Numbered from the stretch's first letter, positions 33,952-43,025 are shown. The stretch is DNA of 64,000 bases from Pseudomonas sp. EpS/L25 (GCF_001512295.1 NZ_LNUP01000002.1:186001-250000), one strand, 5' to 3'. The notes: a model not told the origin generated them from the sequence alone. Numbers and translations: made by a program.

Positions 33952-35285
33952 AGCCCCAGGTCCACACCGAACAGTTCGGCCGCTTCGCCGCCGGTGGCCG
34001 AGGCGCCACTGCGCTGATCGGCGATGAAGGCCTCGACGTCGCCCTCGGCCTCCAGGGTGATGTGCTCGGCGGCGTAGCGTGCCGTACGGACCCGGGCCCA
34101 GGGGTAGAACAGGCCCAGGGTCAGCAGCATGCCGACCAGGTTGGTCAGGACCAGCAGGCTGTAGGAGGCCAGGCCGTAGTGGGCGCCCAGGCGGACGACC
34201 CCGGCGCGGGTGCTGCGGTAGTACAGATTGGTCAGGGTGACCTTCACGTAGACGAAGATCAGCTGGTAGGTCAGCAGCAGCACGATGATCGACGCGCTGG
34301 GCGAGCCGGTCAGCGAGAGGGCGACATTGGCGATCATGCCGAGCACGACCAGGCCGATGATGCCCAGGACCATGCGGTAGTAGGGCCCGACGCCGGCCTG
34401 GAAGCTGAAGCCCTGGGTGCCGAAGCGGCTGTGGCTGGCGATGAAGGCTTGCTGTCTTTGTACCGCGACGGGATAGAGAATGCCGAGGGTAACCACGCCT
34501 AGCAGCGGCCAGCCGATGAACACTTTGATGGCTTCACCCAGGCGCGCCTCGAAGCCGAAGCGTACGCCGCGCCAGGCGGAATGGTGATGATGGAAGCTCA
34601 GGGCGCGGACCACGATCCAGGGGGTGGCGATCAGCAGCGCCAGGCCCGCGAAGGGCTTGACCAGGGGGACATAGAGGCTGAGTACGTAGTAGCCGGCCAG
34701 GAGGGCGACCATCAGCAAGCGGCCCTTGAGGATGGCGCGCGGATCGGCCAGGTATTCGAAGGCGTTACCGTCCAGCCGGGTGTTGCCATAGAAGTACCTC
34801 AGGGTGCGGACCTTGGCCCAGGCCGAGTAGATGCCCAGGGTCAGGACGCTGAGGACCAGGTTGACGATCCAGATGCGGAAGAATTCGCCGCCCTGGCCAT
34901 GGAACTCGAGGGGGAGCCGGCGGGGTTCGTCGTCCTGCACCTGGCGGCAGGCCTGGATCGGCGTTGCGGGCGGTTGCTGGGGGACGAGGGTCAGCGAGGC
35001 AGCGGGGGCCGCCACGGACTGGGCACTGGCAGGGGACTTCACGGGTTCGCCCGTCGAGCTTTCCAGGCGCGCCAGGGCACCGATCTGGTTCAGGCGCTGC
35101 AGGTAGCCTTCGGCTTCCCTGCGGCCGATGTCGCGCTTGATGACGACCGGCTTGGCGCTGAACAGCTGTTCCAGCCGCTCGGCGCTCAGGCCGTAGACAT
35201 CGGCGAAACGTCGCTTGACCTGTTCCAGATCGAAACCGTCGGCGATCTGACCGGAAAATACCACGCTATAGGTAGGGCTGGGCAT
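33948..35285 (-). CDS. YjgN-family (DUF898) membrane protein
   Basis: The 445-aa product has an N-terminal soluble domain (residues 1–65, MPSPTYSVVFSGQIADGFDLEQVKRRFADVYGL…), a Pro/Ala-rich linker to ~120 and then the DUF898 core. The core has two related parts containing NLVLSVLTLGIYSAWAKVRTLRYFYGNTRLDG and NLVGMLLTLGLFYPWARVRTARYAAEHITLEA, with 6–8 helices. Function is unknown. It is coupled to the M48 peptidase gene. The N-terminal domain resembles small domains that precede other unknown membrane proteins in pseudomonads. Confidence 0.85.
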   Translation of the reverse strand: MPSPTYSVVFSGQIADGFDLEQVKRRFADVYGLSAERLEQLFSAKPVVIKRDIGRREAEGYLQRLNQIGALARLESSTGEPVKSPASAQSVAAPAASLTLVPQQPPATPIQACRQVQDDEPRRLPLEFHGQGGEFFRIWIVNLVLSVLTLGIYSAWAKVRTLRYFYGNTRLDGNAFEYLADPRAILKGRLLMVALLAGYYVLSLYVPLVKPFAGLALLIATPWIVVRALSFHHHHSAWRGVRFGFEARLGEAIKVFIGWPLLGVVTLGILYPVAVQRQQAFIASHSRFGTQGFSFQAGVGPYYRMVLGIIGLVVLGMIANVALSLTGSPSASIIVLLLTYQLIFVYVKVTLTNLYYRSTRAGVVRLGAHYGLASYSLLVLTNLVGMLLTLGLFYPWARVRTARYAAEHITLEAEGDVEAFIADQRSGASATGGEAAELFGVDLGL

Positions 35286-35596
35286 CTACGCATCCTTTCG
35301 TAGGGAGTCAGGTAGCGGGGACTATAGCCAGGACGCCCATCTGGAGTGACATCGGCAGAGGATATGCGGTCGTCTCGGGTTGCCGGACGGCCATTTCCCA
35401 AGCGTTGCAGTGAGCGCTGTTCAGAAGCGCTGGAAGCCGACCTGGCGGCCGAGATGAAGACCTGCCGGGTGATCCGGCTGAAGGGTCGGTACCTCTACCG
35501 ACGGGCAAATCGCATAGCTAGCTAATCGTTAGGCCCGTACCTTGCATGACGGTAAGGCGATCCATCGCAGCGTTATCGTCATACAAGGAAATAGTC
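35286..35596. other. 311-bp gap with a small hairpin
   Basis: Divergent upstream region for the YjgN-family gene and the Tat aminotransferase gene. GTCGGTA (35485–35491), loop CCTC and TACCGAC (35496–35502) form a perfect 7-bp stem. GCTAGCTAATCG around 35518–35529 is the most AT-rich spot and a plausible promoter region for the plus strand. No gene is evident. Confidence 0.4.
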
Positions 35597-36760
35597 ATGT
35601 CCGAGATGTCTCGTCGTTCCTTCGTCAGCCTGGCCACCCTGGCCTCCGCCGTGGTTCCGCTGGTCGGCTGGTCCCGTCCGGCTGCCGCGGATGCGACCGT
35701 GTCGCCCGTGCGGGAAAAGGTGCTGATCAACTACAACGAGAATCCCCTGGGGCCTTCGCCCAAGGCTGTGGCCGCCATGCAGCGGGGTGCGGCTCTGAGT
35801 GGGCGCTATCACTTCGAATACCAGGAGCGGCTGATCGAGCTGTTCGCCAGCCAGCACGGCCTGCCCAAGGATCACGTGCATGCCTTTTGCGGCTCCAGCG
35901 AGCCTCTCCAGTACGCGGTGATGGCCTTCACCGGTCCCCGTAGTCTGGTGGTGGCCAATCCCAGCTACGAAGCGGCCGTGGTGGCCGCCAAAGCCAAGGG
36001 TGCACCGGTGCACGAGGTACCGCTGGACGCCGCCCACGCCCATGACATTCCCGCGATGCTCGCGGCCGACAGTCAGGCCGGGCTCATCTATATCTGCAAT
36101 CCGAACAACCCCACCGGTACCGTCACGGCGCGGGAGCGCATCGAGTTCGCCATCGCCAATCGGCCCAAGGGCAGCGTGGTGATGATCGACGAGGCCTATA
36201 TCCATCTGAGCAACGAGAAAAGCTGCATGGATCTTGCCGTCCAGCATGATGACGTCCTGGTCCTGCAGACCTTCTCCAAGCTCTATGGCATGGCCGGGGC
36301 GCGGCTGGGCTTCGCCATCGCCAAGCCGGATCTGTTGGCCAGGCTGGAGGTGTTCGGTGGTGAGAACGCCATTCCGGTCGCCGCCATGCTGGGTGGCATC
36401 GCCAGCCTGGAGGATCGCCAGCTGGTGGCGCAGCGGCGCAAGGAGAACGCCGCGACGCGCGACGAGACGCTCGCCTGGCTGCGCCAACGTGGCTTCGCCT
36501 GCACGGCCTCCCAGGGTAAGTGCTTCATGGTCGACACCGGCCATCCGGGCCAGCAGGTGATTGCGGCGCTGGCCAAACGCAACATCATCATCGGCCGCAC
36601 CTGGCCGGCGTGGCCGACCTGGGTGCGGGTCAGCGTCGGCTTGCCGGAGGAGATGAAGGCCTTCCGCGAAGCCTTCGTTGCGGTGCTCAAGGAGCCGGCG
36701 GCGCTGGCCGGGCTCGCGCCCCTGGAACGTCGGGGCGGTCAGCTGGCGCAACTCGCCTGA
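35597..36760 (+). CDS. Tat-exported PLP-dependent aminotransferase (HisC-like)
   Basis: The 387-aa class I/II aminotransferase resembles histidinol-phosphate aminotransferase. The N-terminus MSEMSRRSFVSLATLASAVVPLVG contains a twin-arginine signal (SRRSF), so the folded PLP enzyme is probably exported to the periplasm. Core motifs are INYNENPLGPSPKA, YICNPNNPTGTV, and the PLP-lysine region FSKLYGMAGARLGF. The ATG at 35597 has AAGGAA about 8 bases upstream. Periplasmic PLP enzymes are uncommon; the substrate is unknown. It stands alone, facing the guaD repeats. Confidence 0.9.
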   Translation: MSEMSRRSFVSLATLASAVVPLVGWSRPAAADATVSPVREKVLINYNENPLGPSPKAVAAMQRGAALSGRYHFEYQERLIELFASQHGLPKDHVHAFCGSSEPLQYAVMAFTGPRSLVVANPSYEAAVVAAKAKGAPVHEVPLDAAHAHDIPAMLAADSQAGLIYICNPNNPTGTVTARERIEFAIANRPKGSVVMIDEAYIHLSNEKSCMDLAVQHDDVLVLQTFSKLYGMAGARLGFAIAKPDLLARLEVFGGENAIPVAAMLGGIASLEDRQLVAQRRKENAATRDETLAWLRQRGFACTASQGKCFMVDTGHPGQQVIAALAKRNIIIGRTWPAWPTWVRVSVGLPEEMKAFREAFVAVLKEPAALAGLAPLERRGGQLAQLA

Positions 36761-36790
36761 TCAGTCGAACGCGCCGATAAAGCCTGTTCA

Positions 36791-36977
36791 GGGTGGGTAA
36801 CGGCGTAGCCTCATCCGCCTTGGCAGCGGGCCCGCCAGTGGAAAACGCTGCGCGGTTTTCCACGCTACGAGACTGAAAAAACGCTAGGAACGAGCAGGTT
36901 GGGTGGGTAACGGCGCAGCCTTATCCACCTTCGCCTCGCGTTCAGGGCTGCACGGTGGAAAACGCTGCGCGGTTTTC
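36791..36977. repeat. Tandem GTGGAAAAC-hairpin repeats at the guaD 3' end
   Basis: Two units spaced 110 bp apart. Unit A has GGGTGGGTAACGGCG at 36791–36805 and a hairpin GTGGAAAAC (36838–36846) / GTTTTCCAC (36855–36863). Unit B has the same lead at 36901–36915 and GTGGAAAAC (36955–36963), but its right arm breaks off at GTTTTC (36977). A third, diverged hairpin is at 32743–32768. Unit B and the spacer between the units (36884 onwards) are translated as the tail of guaD. Confidence 0.85.
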
Positions 36978-38290
36978 TGATGGTGGCAGGCGTCGCGGCT
37001 ATGCACTCGGCGACCCGCGGCGTGGGTTTCGCGTACCACGCGATCGTCGGCGAGGGTGGTGAGGACAAAGAGGGTTTCTTCCAGGCTCCTGGACTGTTGC
37101 AGGCGGTAGTCCAGCAGCGGGGTGGCCTTGAGGTCGAGCACCACGAAGTCGGCATCGTGGCCGGGGGCCAGGCTGCCGATGCGGTCGTCCAGGCGCAGGG
37201 CGCGGGCGCCGCCCAGGGTGGCGAGGTAGAGCGACTTGAAAGGATGCAGGCGGTTACCGCGCAGCTGCTGCACCTTGTAGGCCTCGCCGAGGGTCTGCAA
37301 TAGCGAGAAGCTGGTGCCGGCGCCGACATCGGTGCCGAGGCCGACGTTGACCTTGAAGGCTTCCATCCGCTGGAGGTCGAACAGACCGCTACCGAGAAAG
37401 AGATTGGACGTAGGGCAGTGCGCCACCGCCGAGCCGGTGTCGTGCAGGCGCTGGCATTCGGCGTCGCAGAGGTGGATGCCGTGGGCGAACACCGAGCGCG
37501 GGCCGAGCAGCTGGAAGTGGTCATAGACGTCCAGGTAGTTGGCACGCTCCGGGAACAGCGCCGCCACCCAGTCGATCTCCTTGAGGTTCTCGGAGAGGTG
37601 GGTGTGCAGATAGACGTCCGGGTATTCGGCCAAGAGGCGTCCGGCGGCTTCCAGCTGCTCGGGGGTACTGGTCGGTGCGAAGCGCGGGGTGACCGCATAG
37701 TGCAGCCGGCCCTTGCCATGCCAGCGTTCGATCAGCGCCTTGCTATCGGCATAGGCGGACTCGGCGGTGTCCTGCAGATAGTCCGGGGCGTTACGGTCCA
37801 TCATGACCTTGCCGGCGATCATGCGCAGGTCGAGGCGTTCGACGACCTGGAAGAAGGCATCCACCGACTGTGGATGGACGCTGCCGAACACCAGGGCGGT
37901 GGTGGTGCCGTTACGCAGCAATTCGCCGACGAAGATCTCCGCCACCTCGGCGGCCTTGGCCGGATCGGCGAAGGCGCCCTCGGTAGGAAAGGTGTAGGTG
38001 TCCAGCCAGTCCAGCAACTGCTCGGCGTAGCTGGCGATCATGCCGGTCTGTGGATAGTGGATATGGGTGTCAATGAAACCGGGGGTGATCAGGGCGTCGG
38101 GATGCTCGATGACCTGGGTGCCGACGGGCAGGGTGGGCAGCAAGTCGGCGGCCGAACCCATGGCCTGGATGCGGCCGTCTGCGATCAGCAGCAGGCCGTC
38201 GGCGTGGTATTCGTAGGAGGCGTCCAGCCCCACCTCGGCCGGGTCGGCGATGCTGTGGAGCAGGGCGGCGCGGTGGGCGATGGCGGTCAT
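36884..38290 (-). CDS. guaD: Guanine deaminase with repeat-encoded tail
   Basis: Amidohydrolase that deaminates guanine to xanthine, feeding XdhAB. It has 468 aa. Zinc/active-site motifs: GFIDTHIHYPQTG, YLHTHLSENLKE, FAHGIHLCD and GLGTDVGAGTSFS. The start ATG is at 38290 (MTAIAHRAALLHSI), 22 bp after xdhC. Family members end near residue 438; here the last 30 residues (from KTAQRFPPCS to the end) are read from a GTGGAAAAC-type extragenic repeat. The catalytic core is intact, so the enzyme is probably active despite the tail. Confidence 0.96.
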   Translation of the reverse strand: MTAIAHRAALLHSIADPAEVGLDASYEYHADGLLLIADGRIQAMGSAADLLPTLPVGTQVIEHPDALITPGFIDTHIHYPQTGMIASYAEQLLDWLDTYTFPTEGAFADPAKAAEVAEIFVGELLRNGTTTALVFGSVHPQSVDAFFQVVERLDLRMIAGKVMMDRNAPDYLQDTAESAYADSKALIERWHGKGRLHYAVTPRFAPTSTPEQLEAAGRLLAEYPDVYLHTHLSENLKEIDWVAALFPERANYLDVYDHFQLLGPRSVFAHGIHLCDAECQRLHDTGSAVAHCPTSNLFLGSGLFDLQRMEAFKVNVGLGTDVGAGTSFSLLQTLGEAYKVQQLRGNRLHPFKSLYLATLGGARALRLDDRIGSLAPGHDADFVVLDLKATPLLDYRLQQSRSLEETLFVLTTLADDRVVRETHAAGRRVHSRDACHHQKTAQRFPPCSPEREAKVDKAAPLPTQPARS

Positions 38291-38312
38291 AACGATCTCG
38301 AATGATGAACGA

Positions 38313-39137
38313 CTAACTAGGAGTGGCGGTGACCAGGCGTAGCGGCGCATCCGCCTGCTGGGCCTGGCGGCCATAGTGGGCGATGACCTCGCCAGCCACG
38401 GCGATGGCGATTTCCAGGGGCAGCTTGCCCTGGACTTCGGACAGGCCCAGGGGACAGCGTACCGTGGCGAGGCGCTCGGCGCCGTGACCACGGGCACTGA
38501 GGCGGTGGCGGAACTTGGCCCACTTGGTCTTGGAGCCGATCAGGCCGAAGTAGCCATGGTCGCCGCGGGCGAGGATGGCATCGGTCAGCTCCAGGTCCAG
38601 GGGATGGTTATGGGTCATGACGATGTAGTAGGCCCCGGCCGGCATCCGGGCGATCTCGTCGACCGGCTCGTCGGTGACGATCTTTTCCACGCCAGCTGGC
38701 AGCGGATCGGGAAATTCCTGGGGCCGTGAATCGACCCAGCGCACCGCGCAGGGCAAGCCGGCCAGCATGGGCACCAGGGCGCGGGCGACATGGCCGGCAC
38801 CGAAGACCACCACCGGCACCTCCTGGGCCAGCAGCGGCTCGAACAGCAAAGTAGTCACGCCGCCGCAGCACTGGCCGAGGCTGGCGGCCAGGGAAAAGCG
38901 CTCCAGGCGCGGCTGGCGGGTGCCGGCGGCGAGCAGTTCCCGGGCGATCTCCACGGCGCGGTATTCCAGGTGGCCGCCGCCGATGGTCAGGTGCTGCTCG
39001 GTCCGACCCACCAGCATCTTGGTGCCGGCGTCACGGGGCGTGGAGCCCTGTTCGTCGGCCACGGTGACCAGCACGCAGGGTTCGCCCCGTGTTTCGAAGT
39101 CGGCCAGCAAGGCCAACCATCCGCGTTTCGAGCTCAT
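38313..39137 (-). CDS. xdhC: Xanthine dehydrogenase accessory protein XdhC
   Basis: Molybdenum-cofactor sulfuration/insertion factor for XdhAB, 274 aa. The N-terminal LVTVADEQGSTPRDAGTKMLVG and the C-terminal Rossmann-like region (VVVFGAGHVARALVPMLAGLPCAVRWVDSR) are the two XdhC/CoxI domains, with GYFGLIGSKTKWAKFRHRL near the end. The start ATG at 39137 overlaps the xdhB stop. It is the third gene of xdhABC-guaD. Confidence 0.96.
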   Translation of the reverse strand: MSSKRGWLALLADFETRGEPCVLVTVADEQGSTPRDAGTKMLVGRTEQHLTIGGGHLEYRAVEIARELLAAGTRQPRLERFSLAASLGQCCGGVTTLLFEPLLAQEVPVVVFGAGHVARALVPMLAGLPCAVRWVDSRPQEFPDPLPAGVEKIVTDEPVDEIARMPAGAYYIVMTHNHPLDLELTDAILARGDHGYFGLIGSKTKWAKFRHRLSARGHGAERLATVRCPLGLSEVQGKLPLEIAIAVAGEVIAHYGRQAQQADAPLRLVTATPS

Positions 39138-41533
39138 GCCGGCTCCTCTGTAGCGGGGGTGGGCACGGCCTGGACCTCGGCGGCCAGGCGGCGCATCCGC
39201 TCGACGCCCCAGAGCACCCGCTCGGGAGTGGCAGGAGCGTCCAGCGCCGGGTGGAAGCGGTAGTTGGCCACGCTGGCCACGGCGTCCTGCAGGGCGCACC
39301 ACACCGAGATGCCGAGCATGAAGGGCGGCTCGCCCACGGCCTTGGAGTGGAACACGGTGGCCTCGGGATTCTTGCGATTCTCCACCAGGCGCACCCGCAG
39401 GTCCGGTGGCACATCGCTCACCGCCGGGATCTTGTAGGTGGAGGGGCCGGCGGTGAGCAGCTTGCCGGCGTCGTTCCACACCAGCTCTTCCATGGTCAGC
39501 CAACCCAGGCCCTGGACGAAGCCGCCTTCCACCTGGCCGATGTCGATGGCCGGGTTCAGGGAGGCACCGACGTCGTGGAGGATGTCGGTGCGCAGCAGGC
39601 GGTATTCGCCGGTGAGGGTATCGATCAGCACCTCGGAGCAGGCGGCGCCGAAGGCGTAGTAGTAGAAGGGCCGGCCGCGGGCCTGGTCGCGGTCGTAGTG
39701 GATCTTCGGGGTGCGGTAGTAGCCGGTGCTGGAGAGCGACACCTGGCCGACATAGGCCAGCTGGATCAGTTCCTCGAAGCTCAGCAGCCGGTCGCGCACC
39801 TTGACGTGGCCGTTGCGGAAGTCGACCTCTTCGGGCCCGACGTGGAAGTGCCGACTGGCGAAGTCGATCAGCCGATCCTTGATGGTCTGGGCGGCGTTCT
39901 GCGCGGCCTTGCCGTTGAGGTCGGTACCACTGGAAGCGGCGGTGGGCGAGGTGTTGGGCACCTTGTCGGTGTTGGTGGCGGTGATCTGGATGCGGCCGAT
40001 GTCGACCTGGAAGACCTCGGCCACCACCTGGGCGACCTTGGTGTTGAGCCCCTGGCCCATCTCGGTGCCGCCGTGGTTCAGGTGGATGCTGCCATCGGTG
40101 TAGACGTTGACCAGGGCGCCACCCTGGTTGAGGAAGGAGGAGGTGAAGGAGATGCCGAACTTCACCGGGGTCAGCGCCAGGCCCTTCTTCAGCACCGGGC
40201 TGCCCTGGTTGAAGGCACGGATGGCTTCGCGGCGGGCCTGGTAGTCACTGCTGGCGGCGAGGTCCGCGGTCATCTCGTCGAGCAGGTTGTCTTCCACCAT
40301 CTGGTGGTAGTGGGTGATGTTGCGCGTTTCCTTGCCGTAGTAGTTGCGCCGGCGCACCTCCAGCGGATCGAGGCCGCGGTGGCGGGCGATGGCGTCCATG
40401 ACGTTCTCGATGGCCAGCATGCCCTGGGGGCCGCCGAAGCCGCGGTAGGCGGTGTTGGAGGCCAGGTGGGTCTTGCAACGGTGGCCGGTGATTTGGGCGT
40501 TGCCGAGGAAGTAGGCATTATCGGCATGGAACATGGCGCGGTCGATGATGGCGTTGGACAGGTCCGGCGAGTAGCCGCAGTTGCCCGCCAGTTCGAAGCG
40601 GATGCCCAGCAATCGGCCGTCGTCGTCGAAACCGACGTCGTATTCGACGTGGAAAGGATGGCGCTTGCCGGTCATGTGCATGTCTTCGAATCGCGGCAGG
40701 CGCATCTTCACCGGGCGCCCGGTGAGGTGGGCGAAGACCGCGCAGAGCGCCGCCGGCATCCCGGCCTGGCTCTCCTTGCCGCCGAAGCCGCCGCCCATGC
40801 GTCTCATGTCGACGGTGACCTTGTTCATGGCGACGCCCAGCACCTCGGCCACCTGCTTCTGCACCTCGGTGGGGTTCTGGGTGGAGGAATAGACCAGCAT
40901 GCCGCCGTCTTCGGTGGGCATCACCGAGGCCACCTGGGTTTCCAGGTAGAAATGTTCCTGGCCGCCGATGGCCAGCTCGCCCTGCAGGCGGTGGGGCGCG
41001 GCGGCCAGGGCGGCGGTCGCATCGCCGATGTGGTGGCGGTGGCTGGGGGAGATGAAATGCTCGCGGCGCAGCGCCTCCTTGACGTCGAGGATGGCCTCCA
41101 GCGGCTCGTACTCGATGAGGGCGGCCTGGGCGGCGCGGCGGGCGGCGTCCAGGCTGGTGGCGGCGACTGCCAGCACCGGCTGGCCGAGGTACTGCACCTC
41201 GCCGTCGGCCAGCAGCGGATCGCCCGGCAGCACGGCGCCGATGTCCAGTTGGCCGGGTACGTCGGCGGCGGTGATGGCCAGGGCCACCCCGGGTACCTGG
41301 TAGCAGGGCGAGAGGTCGATGCGTTTGATCCGCGCATGGGCGTGCTCGCTCATGCGCGCATAGACGTGCAGCTGGTTGGGGAATTCCAGGCGGTCGTCGA
41401 TATAGAGCGCCTCGCCGCTCACATGCTTGTCGGCGCTCTCGTGCTTGAGCGGCTTGCCGACACCGGTGGCCAGGCCCGCGGCGAAGGCCGCGGCCATCTC
41501 CTCGGGGGTACGGACGGGAAGGCTGCTAGACAT
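39134..41533 (-). CDS. xdhB: Xanthine dehydrogenase molybdopterin-binding subunit
   Basis: Catalytic Mo-cofactor subunit that hydroxylates hypoxanthine and xanthine to urate. It has 799 aa. The molybdopterin motifs GGGFGGKE and RGFGGPQGM are present, and the catalytic Glu lies in AVGEPPFMLG near the C-terminus. Substrate-channel segments such as FELAGNCGYSPDLSNAIIDRAMFH are typical of bacterial XdhB. It overlaps xdhA by 8 bp and xdhC by 4 bp, so translation of the three is coupled. Confidence 0.98.
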   Translation of the reverse strand: MSSSLPVRTPEEMAAAFAAGLATGVGKPLKHESADKHVSGEALYIDDRLEFPNQLHVYARMSEHAHARIKRIDLSPCYQVPGVALAITAADVPGQLDIGAVLPGDPLLADGEVQYLGQPVLAVAATSLDAARRAAQAALIEYEPLEAILDVKEALRREHFISPSHRHHIGDATAALAAAPHRLQGELAIGGQEHFYLETQVASVMPTEDGGMLVYSSTQNPTEVQKQVAEVLGVAMNKVTVDMRRMGGGFGGKESQAGMPAALCAVFAHLTGRPVKMRLPRFEDMHMTGKRHPFHVEYDVGFDDDGRLLGIRFELAGNCGYSPDLSNAIIDRAMFHADNAYFLGNAQITGHRCKTHLASNTAYRGFGGPQGMLAIENVMDAIARHRGLDPLEVRRRNYYGKETRNITHYHQMVEDNLLDEMTADLAASSDYQARREAIRAFNQGSPVLKKGLALTPVKFGISFTSSFLNQGGALVNVYTDGSIHLNHGGTEMGQGLNTKVAQVVAEVFQVDIGRIQITATNTDKVPNTSPTAASSGTDLNGKAAQNAAQTIKDRLIDFASRHFHVGPEEVDFRNGHVKVRDRLLSFEELIQLAYVGQVSLSSTGYYRTPKIHYDRDQARGRPFYYYAFGAACSEVLIDTLTGEYRLLRTDILHDVGASLNPAIDIGQVEGGFVQGLGWLTMEELVWNDAGKLLTAGPSTYKIPAVSDVPPDLRVRLVENRKNPEATVFHSKAVGEPPFMLGISVWCALQDAVASVANYRFHPALDAPATPERVLWGVERMRRLAAEVQAVPTPATEEPA

Positions 41534-42965
41534 GGGCGGTGACCCTCGTGGCGAGCGTGGGCTGGGTGGTCTCCAGATGACATTTGCGCAGCAGGTTCTG
41601 CGCCGTCAGCAGGCGATATTCGCGACTGGCGCGGAAGTCCGAGAGGGGGGCGAAGTCGTCAGCCAGGGCCTGGACAGCCTGTTCGACGACGGCGGCGGTC
41701 CAGGGCTGACCGAGTAGCGCCTGCTCGCCATGAGCGGCGCGCTTGGGAATGGCCGCCATGCCACCGTAGGCGATACGTGCCGCCGCAACCCGCCCCTGGT
41801 CGAGCTCCAGGGCGAAGGCGGCGCAGACCGCGGAGATGTCGTCGTCCAGACGCTTGGACACCTTGAAGGCGCGGAAGACGAGACCTTCGCGCGCCCGCGG
41901 CACCCGTACCGCCTGGATGAATTCGCCGGGCTCCAGGGCGGTCTTGCGGTAGTCGAGGAAGAAGTCGTCCAGGGCCAGCTCCCGCAGGCGCTCGCCCTGG
42001 CGCAACAGGACGCTGGCACCGAGCGCCAGCAGCAGCGGCGGACTGTCGCCAATGGGCGAGGCGTTGCCGATGTTGCCGCCCAGGGTGCCCTGGTTGCGGA
42101 TCTGCAGGGAGGCGAAGCGCTGCAGCAAGTCGCCGAAGTCCGGGTAGTCGGCGGCCAGGGCGGCGGCGCAGTCGGCCAGCGGGGTGGCGGCGCCGATCTC
42201 GATAAGGTCGTCGCTGATGGTCACGCCGCGAAGCTCGGGCAGGTTGCCCAGGTAGATCAGGGTATCCAGGCGACGATGGTTCTGGGTCACTTCCAGGGCC
42301 AGGTCGGTGCCGCCGGCCAGTAGCCGGGCTTCGGGATGCGCCTGGTAGAGGGCCGCCAGTTCGGCCAGGGTGGTGGGGCTGCGACTGCGCCGACCGGCAC
42401 CTTCGAGACAGGTCTCGGGCGCAGGTGCCAGGGCTTGCAGGCGCTCCAGGGTCTGGCGCTCGCGGGCATCGAACTGGTCCGGCTGGCGCCGGGCACAGGC
42501 CTGTTCGGCGGCGGCCAGGATCGGCCGGTAGCCGGTGCAGCGGCAGAGATTGCCGGCCAGGGCCTCGTGGGTGGCGGCGGTATCCGGCGCGGCGACGTTC
42601 TTCTGCAAGGCGAACAGCGACATGACGAAGCCCGGGGTGCAGAAACCGCACTGGGAGCCGTGGCAGTCGACCATGGCCTGCTGCACGCCGTGCAGGCGGC
42701 CCTGGTGCCTGAGGTCTTCCACGCTGATCAGCTGCTTGCCGTCCAGCGCCGCGACGAAGGTCAGGCAACTGTTGACGGTGCGATAGCGCAGCCGATCGCC
42801 CTCCGGCTCGGCCAGCACCACGGTGCAGGCGCCGCAGTCGCCGGAGGCGCAGCCTTCCTTGGTACCGGTCTTGCCGCAGCGCTCGCGCAGATACTGGAGC
42901 ACGGTGAGATTGGGATCGAGCTGCTCTTCGACGCGCAGCTCCTGGTCCAGCAGAAACCTGATCAA
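41526..42965 (-). CDS. xdhA: Xanthine dehydrogenase FAD/iron-sulfur subunit
   Basis: Electron-transfer subunit (479 aa) that carries two 2Fe-2S clusters and FAD. Cluster II ligands are Cys39, Cys44 and Cys47 (CASGDCGAC) plus Cys67; the second cluster uses Cys106/Cys109 (CGFC) and Cys141/Cys143 (CRC). The FAD domain spans about 190–370 with LLAGGTDLALEV and NQGTLGGNIGNASP. It is the first gene of xdhABC-guaD; a palindromic operator candidate is 47 bp upstream of the start. Confidence 0.98.
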   Translation of the reverse strand: MIRFLLDQELRVEEQLDPNLTVLQYLRERCGKTGTKEGCASGDCGACTVVLAEPEGDRLRYRTVNSCLTFVAALDGKQLISVEDLRHQGRLHGVQQAMVDCHGSQCGFCTPGFVMSLFALQKNVAAPDTAATHEALAGNLCRCTGYRPILAAAEQACARRQPDQFDARERQTLERLQALAPAPETCLEGAGRRSRSPTTLAELAALYQAHPEARLLAGGTDLALEVTQNHRRLDTLIYLGNLPELRGVTISDDLIEIGAATPLADCAAALAADYPDFGDLLQRFASLQIRNQGTLGGNIGNASPIGDSPPLLLALGASVLLRQGERLRELALDDFFLDYRKTALEPGEFIQAVRVPRAREGLVFRAFKVSKRLDDDISAVCAAFALELDQGRVAAARIAYGGMAAIPKRAAHGEQALLGQPWTAAVVEQAVQALADDFAPLSDFRASREYRLLTAQNLLRKCHLETTQPTLATRVTAHV

Positions 42966-43011
42966 GGCCGCTCTCCACTTGAGGTCTGGTTGCTTCGATG
43001 GTGGGTAAAGC

Positions 43012-43025
43012 TGACCGATAGGTCA
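43012..43025. promoter_or_regulatory. RutR/TetR-type operator candidate upstream of xdhA
   Basis: TGACC-GATA-GGTCA is a perfect 5+5 inverted repeat with a 4-base spacer, the same half-sites and spacing as the RutR consensus (TTGACC-N4-GGTCAA). It lies between xdhA and the ruined TetR gene, about 47 bp upstream of xdhA. It was most likely bound by that TetR protein, or is bound by a RutR-like protein encoded elsewhere. Confidence 0.6.

Noticed and set aside
39089-41542. 817-aa plus-strand ORF opposite xdhB
   Set aside because: Antisense shadow of xdhB with Gly/Val/His-rich pseudo-protein; XdhB motifs are unmistakable.
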